Source: Zanthoxylum bungeanum (lineage: Eukaryota > Streptophyta > Magnoliopsida > Sapindales > Rutaceae). Taken from it: a stretch of 64,000 nucleotides of DNA. The translations under genes were made by a program, and so were the position numbers. The first letter of the stretch is position 1; each line of letters begins with the position of its first letter. The stretch is taken from NCBI GenBank assembly GCA_019454045.1, contig SKCR01023728.1, forward strand, positions 62,001 through 126,000, in the 5' to 3' direction. This document shows, piece by piece, positions 54,780 through 64,000 of this stretch. The notes beneath the pieces were generated by a model, which worked only from the letters and a program-made list of their open reading frames with translations, was not told where the DNA came from and searched no databases.

Positions 54780-55640
54780 CCTTCATGTCTGCTTTATCCA
54801 AACGGCAGTCATGCTTCAGCGATCCCGTTTGCCACAATTAAAGCAGACATTTTAGGATATGTCCATTATCTTCCCAGAAGATTATAATGATTTTGCCTTT
54901 GCCCTTTTCATATTCCAAAAGCCTTTGGCCAAGCCTTGGTCTTCTAGAATATCGAAGTAAGGTGCGCCTTGCGCTACTTGCCTAATTGCAAATTTTTGAC
55001 TTTGTCTCCTTGAGAATAGTCATTAACTCCCCAAGAGTTATTCATTGCAATTTAGTACTTCTAAAATCTAAAGATAGATTTATGAAGATCCTTCAATTTC
55101 ATTATCATACTTTAAGGATCTAATCATTAGTTCTGATTCAGAAATTAAGGAGTCTACTGCGGTAAGTATAATGGATTAAGCACTAAAGTTATCATCACAT
55201 TAATCTTCCAAAGATTATGCTCTACTATTTGCTTAACTCCGTGCTTAGGCCTAATATGTTATTTTATCAAATAAAGTAACTTATTATTTTTCCAGGACCA
55301 TCCTGAAACTTATTCCCAATTTTGAAAATTAAACCATTTAAATACATTTTCCCTAGAATTATGTTTTAAATGTCAATCTTTCAATTTTATCTTGATTTTA
55401 ATAGTCCAGCTATTTAATCAACGATATCAGGTACTATTATATATAATGATTACTATAGTCCAACTTTATAATCAACTATACTTTAATAGATTAAAATCAA
55501 TTATATTGATTACTATAATCCAATTATAAAATAAATTATAAATGAATAGTTTGAATATAGTCCAACTATTTATTAAAACAACATTTAAATATTAGTCCAA
55601 CTAACATTTAATAGATTTGACGAATGATATTTGTTTGAGC
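54780..55640 (-). pseudogene. gag: Copia gag remnant with zinc knuckle
   Basis: Near 54900-54960 the minus strand gives LEYEKGKGKI, then CFNCGK near 54840 followed, after a one-base shift, by KHDC: a C-x2-C-x4-H-x4-C knuckle with a frameshift inside. The rest, to about 55640, is AT-rich and only partly readable. 55060-55640 is homologous to 62980-63480 of the other copia copy. Confidence 0.6.
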
Positions 55641-55699
55641 GCGTATGGCAAGTAATTAAACGAATATTGCAAATTCATTCTTGCCTCCCACTATTTTTC

Positions 55700-56200
55700 G
55701 GCGAGCCTCTAACCCTCTGTCGAGTACTCGGGAAATCGTTGTTCCTAGCGGGCTAGGATCTCGTTAAATATCACACAATCTTGACTTTGGCCAACAAATT
55801 GTATGATAATTAACTAGGTAGATCTCTAAGATCAATTGGATCCAATCCAATTCCTAGATCCAGTAGGGGGACATCCAAGTCCGAAACATATATCTTATAT
55901 ATGCCAATACATCCAATGTATTGCCTAACCTTTTTCCTCTGAATCAACTAAGCCTTGGCTTTGGCACAACAAACTTAGTGATCCCAGTTAAGCGCGACCC
56001 ATTGACCATGGAAAGCTTCGTAATCAATGTCGATGGACAATAAGTGGTCTTGACTTTGGCCAACAATCCACAACTTGGACAAGACACCAATATGGAACAA
56101 AGCCTTCGTGATTCAAACACATCCTCGACGGACAAATGCCTTGGCTTTGGCCAACAAGCCAATGCCAGTCTCGGATCTTGAGTGAGAATCACTCAATGGA
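55700..56200 (-). repeat. Four-copy TTGACTTTGGCCAACAA leader repeat
   Basis: Motif copies start at 55781, 55955, 56050 and 56141 (last spacings 95 and 91). Surrounding bases (TTCGT-AT---GTCGAYGGACAA) also recur, so the unit is about 93 bp. The same arrangement is at 63600-64000. Confidence 0.82.
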
Positions 56201-57723
56201 AGGAAAAACGCTTAATATTTTGTGAGGGTTTTTCGAGTGCAAATTGGCAACCAATTTATTATCTTTGTTAAGGTCTCATCATCATACACCCTTAAGCATG
56301 AATTCTAAACACATAATAAAGCGCATATGAATAAAATAATAATGATATGCGGATGGATACTTTACACATTGATCCTAGATCAAATCTATCCCTTTCTCTC
56401 TCCCGCTAGCAAAAGTATCACTTCTACCCGTTACATTACACTTCTAAAGAAACCTCATTTACATTGAGGGGAATAGGTGAGAAGAGAATACAAAGAGTAT
56501 GGAGGTGATAAGGCTGGACACGCAGGTCCAATTAATAAATCAAATTTATTACAACAATTTCTAAAATTGCCTCACCCATCTAATATCCATCCGATATACA
56601 TTATTCATGCATCACAATCATGTATTCACACAAGCATTTTATCAATCAATCTAATCCAATTAATTAATCTGATAATTAGTGATCATCCAGTGTTCAAACA
56701 ACGATTTGATTTTGCTCGAGTCAAACTCGTTTTGCGAATAAGTACTCAAAGTACGAATTCTCGAATTAAATTAAACTACATAATTAAATCCAATTCAATA
56801 TGCATTTAATTCTAATTCGCTTATTTAATTCCAAATTAAACATTACACTTTAATAATAAACCTTTTACGACTTAAATTCCAAATTTAATCGTTACGGGTT
56901 TCAAAGCCATATTAACGTCAAACGTCAATTTAATTTAAGTCCAACGGGCTTTTAATTAATTTCTTAAGGCGTGAACTTTTGGTCAACTCGGATCAAACCG
57001 ATAACCAAAGCCCAATCCATGAATTACCCCATAAGCCTAGAAATCAATTTAGGCCAATTAGGCCCAATTAAACTTTAAAGGTCCATTAAGTCGCAATTGG
57101 GCTTTATGGAAGCGGTTTTGGCCCCAATTGGATCCAATCCATTTGGCCTAAACCTAACTTGGTACAACCAATCCCAATAAACCCAATAACAACTTTAAAA
57201 GCCCAAATCCAATTTTAAGGCCCAATTCAATTAAATTACAAAATTCCAAATTCCTCATTTAATTACATAAAGTGTATAACACAATTAATCACCCAAATAA
57301 ATATTTCCAAAACATCAAATTAGCCTAATAAATCATGCTTATCATCATTAAATCATGTCCAACACAATTTAACAAAAATCAAACCCAATTACATGCTTCA
57401 AGTGTCTCGGCCAAGGGGAAATTTCATGCCTAAATCAAATTTAATCCAATTAAATTCAATTCAACATTAAATCAACATCCCCAACATGATTCTAACTCAT
57501 CCAATGAATCAAAAATCAAAAAATCCAAGACATTAGGGTTCATTGTATTTTCGGCCAACACAAAAATTTGGGGAAATTGGTTCCAAACAATATTTCATCA
57601 AATTTATCCAATCAATCATCCATTAAAACACATTTAAGCATACTAATTCATCTAATTTCATTAATTATGCTCAAAATCAAGTTTACCCAAATTTTAACCC
57701 TAAATTTTTTTATGCTCAATATT
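56201..57723 (-). other. Untranslated leader of the RT-deleted copia
   Basis: AT-rich, with many AATTAAAT and CCCAATT blocks. No coding signal; the frames at 56477-56809 and 57568-57768 look incidental. Confidence 0.6.
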
Positions 57724-57737
57724 GGCTCAAGATACCA
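57724..57737 (-). other. Primer-binding-site-like sequence
   Basis: Minus strand TGGTATCTTGAGCC, one base from the 5' LTR. It matches the initiator-Met primer type (TGGTATCAGAGC) only in part. Confidence 0.6.
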
Positions 57738-57738
57738 T

Positions 57739-58502
57739 TGTTGGTTTCTATTAAGGTCCCAAGGATGAAATCAAGCATAAAACACATGTGAATACACAAA
57801 GGAGAATGGCGGAATCATACTCACATTGAACGGATTGGATGCTACGAAGAACAAAATCATTTTCTGCTCCTCCAAGGTGCTCGGCAGTGGCAGATTTTTG
57901 AGTCTTCAAATTCGGCTTTGGCTTGATCCATGAAGCTCCAAGCTTTTTTTTGGTCATTCCTTGCTCATGAGATGGTTTCCTTATCACCTTGTATGCCTCC
58001 TAGAATGTGCTAGCACCTTGATGATTTGCCACAAATCATCATTTGTTTCTCCTCCATTCACGGAAGTGAACCAGAAAAGAGAAAGAAAACAGCAGCCCCT
58101 TGGGTGTTTTTGGAGAGAAGAAAGAGAAGAGGGAGAGTTGTTTTGGTTGGTCAAGAGAAAGTGTATCATATACACTTAAATTGATTTTCAAAAATCAAAT
58201 AAGGATATAATACATTTGCTTTCAAAAAGTCAAAATGATTAAAGCTTTTGCCAACCACTACATCAAGTCACATCACTCAATCAATCAATCAACTTGTCAA
58301 GTCACATCACTCAATGTGACAAGTAATTTGACGCTTGATGTGACTTGTGTGCCGCACTCGAATTCGAAATGCGAATGCGCTCGCAAATACTCTCGGGCTC
58401 GGGTTCGCTAATTCTAAATTAACGAATTTTCCGTTGTGACATAATTAAATGATTATGCCTAGCGAAATCACTATTCACATAGCTAACGAATTAATTCTAA
58501 AT
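57739..58502 (-). repeat. Truncated 5' LTR of the RT-deleted copia
   Basis: Matches 51783-52572 closely, then stops at TTCTAAAT and switches to Tat RT sequence. About 1.2 kb of LTR is missing. Confidence 0.9.
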
Positions 58503-59466
58503 ACCCATATAGACGTGTTAGTGGATAGCGCGACTTTATCTGCTATTGTACTCATTCACGGATGGATTCTCAGGATATAACCAGGTCTTCATGGCCGAAG
58601 AAGACAAGCATAAGATTACCGTCGTCAGTGAGTGGGGTACATATTGCTACAAGGTGATGCTGTTTGGACTTAAGAATGCGAGAGCCATTTATCAATGAAT
58701 GGCCACTATATTATTCCATGACTTTATGCATAAGGAGATTGAGGTATACGTGGATGACATGATGGTTAAATCAGATACGAGGGTCGGACACATAGAAGCA
58801 CCGGAGAAATTCCTTCAAAGGGTCGATAAGTACAATCTCCGACTCAACCCCAAGAAGTGTGTGTTGGTAGGAATGTGAGACAGAAAAGGAATTTAGAGCT
58901 TTTCTCGGGAAAATCCAATATATCGGTCGATTCATTTCCAAGCTAACATTAGTATGTGAGCCCATCTTCAATCTATTAAGGAAAGACCAGCCTGTGGAGT
59001 GGAATACGCAATGTCAAGAGGCTTTTGACAAAATCAAAGAATACTTGGTTAAACCACCCGTCTTGAGGCCCCCAAGGTCGGGGAAACCCTTGGTGTTGTA
59101 CTTGGCCATAGAACCCGAAGTGTTGGGGGCGATGATGGTACAAGAAGATGAGACAGGGGTGGAACATACAGTCTACCACCTCAGTAAGAAGATGCTTTTG
59201 TATGAAGCCCGCTATCAAGAGGTGGAAAAGATCTGTTTGGCGGTGATATGGGCTTCCCGAAATTTGCATCATTACTTCTAATCCTATAAGATACAAGTGG
59301 TAGCAAAGGAGAATCCCTTAAAGTATTTGCAGTCAGTACCTTCATTGGGGGGAAGTTGGGCAGATGGTTGGTGTTGCTGACAGAGTTTGATATAGAATAC
59401 CTCACCTCTAAGGTAATCAAAGGGAGAGCCGTAGTAGAATTCTTGGCATTACAACCCATAGAATAA
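58503..59466 (+). pseudogene. pol: RT and RNase H of the second Tat element
   Basis: Begins at THIDVLVDSAT, in the middle of RT, because the N-terminal part was deleted. Continues NQVFMAEEDKHKITVVSEWG, FGLKNARAIYQ, then the active site YVDDMMVKS near 58750. RNase H starts near 58994 (QCQEAFDKIKEYLVKPPVL, EVLGAMMVQEDE, YEARYQEVEKICLAVIWA), followed by NPLKYLQSVPSLGG and FDIEYLTSK with frame breaks. YVDDMMVKS and this RNase H pattern are Tat/Ogre-type. It ends at 59482, where a copia LTR begins. Confidence 0.85.
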
Positions 59467-59482
59467 GATCATTATAAGTTCG

Positions 59483-61458
59483 TGTTAGTGTCCTACACAT
59501 GCCACAAGATCACTAAGATTATTTGTGTGTGAATAAATCAAAGACAAGTTGTGGAAATTACTTACTTTGATCGGTTGAGATTTCAAAAATTTCAAGAGAT
59601 GTAGAGAAGCTCCAAGCTTTGTAGAGTGTTTCCAATACTTGGGTGAGTTTCTCTATCACCTTTAGTTGACTCCTTATGTGCTAGCAAGAACAAAATTGAA
59701 AGAAAATTTTCCCTTCCAAATGGTATGGTGTTCGACAATGGAGGAAGAAATAGGGAGAGAGAGTTTTGTGTTTTGTTTTCCAAAAACCAATTACCAAAAT
59801 TGTCTTTCAAAATGTGGTATATGCTTTTCCAAAAAGCAAAATCAAAGTCAAAGTGTGTTGGAGGGAAAAATGCATTAAATGCCCCCAACCACTTCCATCA
59901 CTCATGTAGACATTTGATGTAAGTTGGTGGGCCCCACTTTAAATTCAAAATTCAAGTGGGCTTGCTCAACACACTTCGGGCTCGGGTTCGTTTAATCCGA
60001 TTAAACGAATTTTCTGTTGCGACGTAATTAAATCCAATTTAATTAAATAATAATGTCTCGCAAAATTATTATGAAAGTCACTCGCAAATTAATTCCAAAT
60101 TAATTCGTTCGCACAAATTAAAATCCAATTTTAATTCCTCATTGAAATTCAATTTCTATTAATATATCTAATATATTATTTTAGCCCAATTAATTAAATA
60201 GTAAAATCTAATTTCACTATTAAATTCATTTTACCGATTAATTCCAAATTAATCGCATTCTCTCCTCTCGACGAATTTAATCCCAGATAAATTCTCGACG
60301 CATTTAATCCCAGATTAATTTTCTCTTTGATAATTAATCCCAGATTAATTCTTGCCGTAATTAATCCCAGATTAATTTTCTCTCTCATAATTAATCCCAG
60401 ATTAATTCTGTTCGAGTCAAATGTCATCGGTAAAGCTTTGGGAAGTGACCCAAGAGATCTCTGGATATGTTGGCAGTAAATATGGTTGTCGGACTATCTG
60501 AACATGTGCGTACCTGGTACCACGTTCTTACCGATTTACAAGACATGGTTGGCTTCTAGCAAAGCACCGTGCCTACCCAATTCTCCATAAATATATCCAA
60601 TATGGAATATATATAATCTGTATCAGGCGTAGTATACAATTTATTGCGTATTACGATCCAGTATATGATGTCACATGCTAGGCCTGGGGTTGGAATTGTG
60701 TCTGCCCCGTACGAAGCATATATCGGATCACTAGCAACTAGTCTCTGTAATCGGATAATCATGACCTAGTCATATTATCTCGATAGCTATAGCATTTAAG
60801 AGTACTAGTTTTGTATCCCTGCGTGATCATCATCTCCATATGACTGAAGTGAGACTTCTATCTTGACATCATACCCAATACACTATGATTCTCAGTATAC
60901 CCAGAAGAGGCGTACACAGAACCTGTTAAAGCTCCAGATGACCAAAACCAAAGTATATTGATTGTCGCTAGTATTAGCGATGCAAGTCTCAGGTTAAGAC
61001 CACATACATCTACCCTGATTCGGATTCCCATAGACACATAGTCATAATACGAATGAGATTCTGAGGGGTCTATCCAGAGCGAAGCTGTTCCCAATCCAAC
61101 GGCTAACAGAACCTCCTATCACACTTGCATAAGTATCCAATACTTAAATATATAATAACTATGTTGTTAATCTTCCATAACATGCACAAGTGTAATACTA
61201 GCCTTTTCCGCATTATCGATGTCCAGTCTCGATAATACTACGACTAAGGATGTTTAATGATTAAACCTTTCGTGGATTAATACTCTCTCATATCTTATTA
61301 ATCCGGTACTAATCATAGGGACTTTTATCATTTATATATCCAAGTAATCCAATTACAAATGATAAAAGAGCAATTTCCTTTTTGTCACATAGTTAATTTG
61401 TACAAAGAAAACCATGTCTTTTACAAATAGTGATGCTATGGGTCATAATTGTCCAACA
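59483..61458 (-). repeat. 3' LTR of the right-hand copia
   Basis: 1976 bp, TGTTAGTGTCCTACAC to GTCCAACA. It shares its central half with the other copia LTRs here. A 200-residue-scale frame near 60194-60427 comes from the hairpin repeat and is not a gene. Confidence 0.88.
60270..60415. repeat. Five CCA-loop hairpins in the copia LTR
   Basis: TCCCAG recurs at 60281, 60308, 60338, 60364 and 60394. The last four sit in ATTAATC-CCA-GATTAAT or a near version; the first is TTTAAT-CCCAG-ATAAAT. Confidence 0.9.
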
Positions 61459-61473
61459 ATCTCGCACTTGGCC
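61459..61473 (-). other. Polypurine tract of the right-hand copia
   Basis: Minus strand GGCCAAGTGCGAGAT abuts the 3' LTR, in the usual copia position. Confidence 0.75.
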
Positions 61474-61739
61474 TATAGCCAATCACTCAAGTGTCCAACA
61501 CCTGAACTATGTACATGTCGCTCATACTTATGCTGAGATATCGCTTTCGTCAGCGGATATCCAAGGTTATCATCTAAAACGATCTTGTCGATCTGGACAT
61601 CGCCACGATGTGTGATCTCATGAATCAGATGAACCGTCGAAGTACATACTTGGATCATTGATGAGACCGTAATTCCTTAGCCTATGTTGCAGCCCATCTC
61701 AACTACTAACAGAACTACTTCTAATCCAATTAGGAATTT

Positions 61740-62846
61740 TATAGATACAAAATGCTTATTTTGCTGCCTCAGCCGCAGCAATGTAATCCGCTTTTGTTGA
61801 ATCGGCAACAGTATCTTGCTTGGAAGATTTCCAGCTCATTGTTCCGTTATTCAAATAAAATATGTACCCTTATTGTGACTTACAGTCATCTTTATTGGTT
61901 AGGAAACTTGTGTCGGTGAACCTAGTCACTTCAAGTTCTCATTCTCCATAGATTAAGAATGCATCCTTAGTTCTTCTAAGATACTTAAGGATGTTCTTTA
62001 CATCAATCCAGTGACCATCACCTGGATCGGCCTGATTGTGACTTTAGATGCTCAAAGCATATGAAACACCAGGTCGCGTACATGTCTAACAATGTACGAG
62101 CTCTCGGAGAGCGCCAACAACTTTTAGATCTATCCTAGTAGATCCTTATTCCTAGAACAAAGGTTGCCTCTCCCAAGTATTCCATGGAGAATTTTAATGA
62201 AAGCCAAGCTTTCACCGATTTTAATATGGGAATGTCATTTCCAAGAAATAATATATCATCAACGTATATGACAATCATTGTCAGTGCACTCCAATTAGTC
62301 TTCTTATATACACAAGAATCATCTTCGTTTTGAATGAAACCATATTCCATTATGATCTCATCAAAACGTTGGTTCCAAGAACGCAATGATTGCTTCAATC
62401 CATAAATGGATCGGTTTAGCTTGCAAACCTTGTTTGCATGTTTTGGTACGACAAAACTATCAGGTTGTAGTATATAAACATCCTCCAAAAGGTTTCCGTT
62501 AAGGAAAGCGATTTTGACGTCTTGCTGCCATATTTCATAAGCGAAATATGCAGGAATAGCAAGCATTATCTAAATGGATTTAATCATGGCAACGGGTAAA
62601 AGGTTTCGTCGTAATCAACACCATATTGATGACGATACCCTTTCGCTACAAGCCTAGCTTTGTACGTTTGTACATTGCCATCCATGTCAGTCTTCACCAT
62701 GAAGACATATTTGCTACCAATAGGCACAATGCCTTCTGGTACATCAAAATAAGTATTGCATTGTTCAATGTGTATCCCGTGAAGGAAATTAATAGCTTAG
62801 TGCAACTCATTATTTACCTTACCATGTCCAACAAAGTTCAATTTCT
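61740..62846 (-). pseudogene. pol: Copia reverse transcriptase and RNase H
   Basis: The longest open part is 62135-62566 (143 residues): QQDVKIAFLNG at 14-24, CKLNRSIYGLKQS at 48-60 and the active site YVDDILFLG at 101-109. Upstream in another frame, near 62600-62700, is VFMVKTDMDG, YKARLVAKGYRHQYGVDYDE. RNase H lies near 61770-61830 (KQDTVADSTKADYIAAAEAA). All motifs are canonical Ty1/copia. Frame breaks separate the three parts, and stops occur between 61860 and 62130. The short distance between the integrase tail and RT suggests a further deletion. Confidence 0.85.
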
Positions 62847-62980
62847 CTGTACGGACACACCGCTCAATTGAGGTGTTCCGGGAGGAGTCCACTGTGAAAG
62901 AATACCATACTCTTTCAAGTAATCGAGAAACTCATTGTTCAAGCATTTTCCACCACGGTCCAACCGTAAGGTTAGATCTA
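62847..62980 (-). pseudogene. pol: Copia integrase tail fragment
   Basis: Homologous to 53815-53940 of the other copia. It corresponds to the integrase stretch YLKEYGI--QWTPPGTPQLNG in decayed form. It joins gag sequence at about 62980. Confidence 0.6.
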
Positions 62981-63500
62981 TGAAGATTCTTTAATTTCAA
63001 CATCATGGTATAAAGATCTAATCATTTGTTCTGACAACGAAATTAAGGAGTCATTGTGCCAAGCATAACAGATTGAGCACTAAAGTTATCATCATGATGA
63101 GTCTTCATAAGCTCATGCTCTACTATTTGCTCATCTCCGGGCTCAGGGTCCGAGAGGTTTCTCTATCCAATAGAATAACTTCTTTGCTCCCAGGACTATC
63201 CTGAGATTCATTTCCCAATCTGAAAATTTACGCCGTTGAAGACATTTTCACCCAGGATTATGTCCCTTAATGCTAATCTTTCAGGCCATCTCGATTGCAA
63301 TAGTTCAACTATCCAATCAACGATTTCGGGTACACTCAAAATGTAATGGCTATTATAGTCCAACTATATAACCAACTACAAATAGAGTAGTGTTTAGTAC
63401 AGTCCAACTGTTCATAGAAGCAATAAAATATATTAGTCCAACTAATATGTATTTATAACAACGATAAATAATTAAAAAAGCGTGTGTTAGCAAGTATTAA
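62981..63500 (-). pseudogene. gag: Copia gag region, decayed
   Basis: Matches 55060-55640 of the other copia (shared GCACTAAAGTTATCATCA and GCTCTACTATTTGCT). No readable frame; no zinc knuckle. Confidence 0.55.
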
Positions 63501-64000
63501 ACGAAATTGTAAATTTAATACTAGCCTCCCACTATTTTTCGCCAAGCCTCTAACCCTCTGTGGAGTACTCGGGAAACCCAGTTTCCTAGTGGGCTAGGAT
63601 CCCGTTAAATAACACACAACCTTGATTTTGGCCAACAAGATCTATGAAACTTAACTAGGTAGATCTCTAAGATCAATTGGATCTCATCCAATTCCTAGAT
63701 CCGGTAGGTGGACCTCCAAGTCCGAGATATATATCCAATATATATTTCCTAATCTTTTCCTCTGAATCAACTAAGCCTTGGCTTTGGCTCAACAAACTTA
63801 ATGATTATAGTTAAGCGCGACCCATTAACAGTGGGATAGCTTCGTAATCCACGTCGATGAACTAGAACTGACCTTGACTTTGGCCAACAAGTCACAACCG
63901 CCCAAGACATACGATATAGATAAAGCTTTCGTGGTTCAAACACATACGTGATGGACAATGGTCTTGACTTTGGCCAACAAACCAATGCCAATCTTGGATC
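63501..64000 (-). repeat. Leader repeat of the right-hand copia
   Basis: Same arrangement as 55700-56200, with motif copies at 63622, 63778, 63874 and 63964. The window ends inside it. Confidence 0.8.

Larger units (their letters stand above)
51783..58502 (-). mobile_element. Defective Ty1/copia element, RT-deleted, right end truncated
   Basis: Left (3') LTR 51783 to about 53800, internal 53815-57738, right (5') LTR starting at 57739 and cut at 58502. LTR overlap is about 98 percent identical by eye. Integrase and gag relics are present; RT and RNase H are absent, the LTR joining directly to integrase near 53815. It interrupts the Tat element between its protease spacer and RT. No target duplication can be read because the right end is lost. 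Confidence 0.88.
31786..59482 (+). mobile_element. Second Tat-lineage gypsy element, host of four nested insertions
   Basis: Pieces in order: 5' LTR 31786-33889, PBS 33892, leader (33910-34695, resuming 48173), gag (48506-49810), protease (49890-50880, resuming 51395), RT-RNase H (58503-59466). It is interrupted by a copia solo LTR holding an Ogre-like element, a hAT MITE, a deleted copia element and, at 59483, another copia element. Joining the flanks across the solo LTR and MITE restores continuity. The RT N-terminus is missing beside the copia at 58502. The 3' half lies beyond the window. Confidence 0.85.
59483..64000 (-). mobile_element. Ty1/copia element running off the right edge
   Basis: The 3' LTR (59483-61458) is followed on the plus strand by the PPT, RNase H, RT, a short integrase tail, gag relics and the leader repeat; the 5' LTR is outside the window. 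Compared with the copia at 51783 it keeps RT and RNase H but lacks the integrase core and the gag zinc knuckle. It interrupts the RNase H region of the Tat element. Confidence 0.88.

Noticed and set aside
1..64000. tRNA or rRNA genes
   Set aside because: Only isolated A/B-box matches were seen, with no complete cloverleaf and no rRNA sequence.

Overview
This window is plant nuclear DNA, almost certainly from a eudicot. It is a dense stack of nested transposable elements, with long LTRs, AT-rich spacers and captured plant gene exons that keep their introns. I found no intact host gene, tRNA, rRNA or CRISPR array. The only host-derived coding sequence is broken exons of two nucleolar ribosome-biogenesis genes (GAR1-like and PETER PAN/PPAN-like) carried inside a CACTA transposon. 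Family calls come from reading motifs; no database search was run.

Layout, left to right. (1) 1-6111: a young Ty3/gypsy chromovirus on the minus strand. Its 3' LTR is clipped by the window edge, and it has one frameshift and one stop in pol. (2) About 6852-23826: an old, decayed Tekay/Del-like gypsy element on the plus strand. Its left LTR is split by a 5.2-kb CACTA element (8033-13195), and its right LTR by a 4.06-kb probable solo LTR (19007-23062). (3) About 24200-31785: a heavily decayed Tat-lineage gypsy element (+) with an internal duplication. (4) 31786-59482: a second Tat element (+), cut up by a hAT-type MITE (50881-51386), a copia solo LTR (34696-48167), a defective copia (51783-58502) and a third copia that runs off the right edge (59483-64000). 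The copia solo LTR is itself split by a complete non-autonomous Ogre/Tat-like element (34934-46498, minus).

Target-site duplications (TSDs) fix the order of several events: Tat element, then copia solo LTR (TSD CCCTA), then Ogre-like element (TSD ATCGC). The hAT MITE has a perfect 8-bp duplication, GTATCAAG.

Most worth following up: (a) the CACTA element carries a GAR1 telo-box leader and first exon, then five PPAN exons, then later GAR1 exons, all in one direction, forming a chimeric gene model; (b) a tandem set of four hairpins in the solo LTR (20570-20765) keeps a near-constant loop while the stems change on both arms; (c) the 3' untranslated region of the Ogre-like element is a 2.3-kb run of successive tandem arrays, also built from small hairpins with matched stem changes; (d) copia LTRs in three insertions share multi-copy CCA-loop hairpins; (e) both Tat/Ogre LTRs contain a copy of the start of their own primer-binding site.
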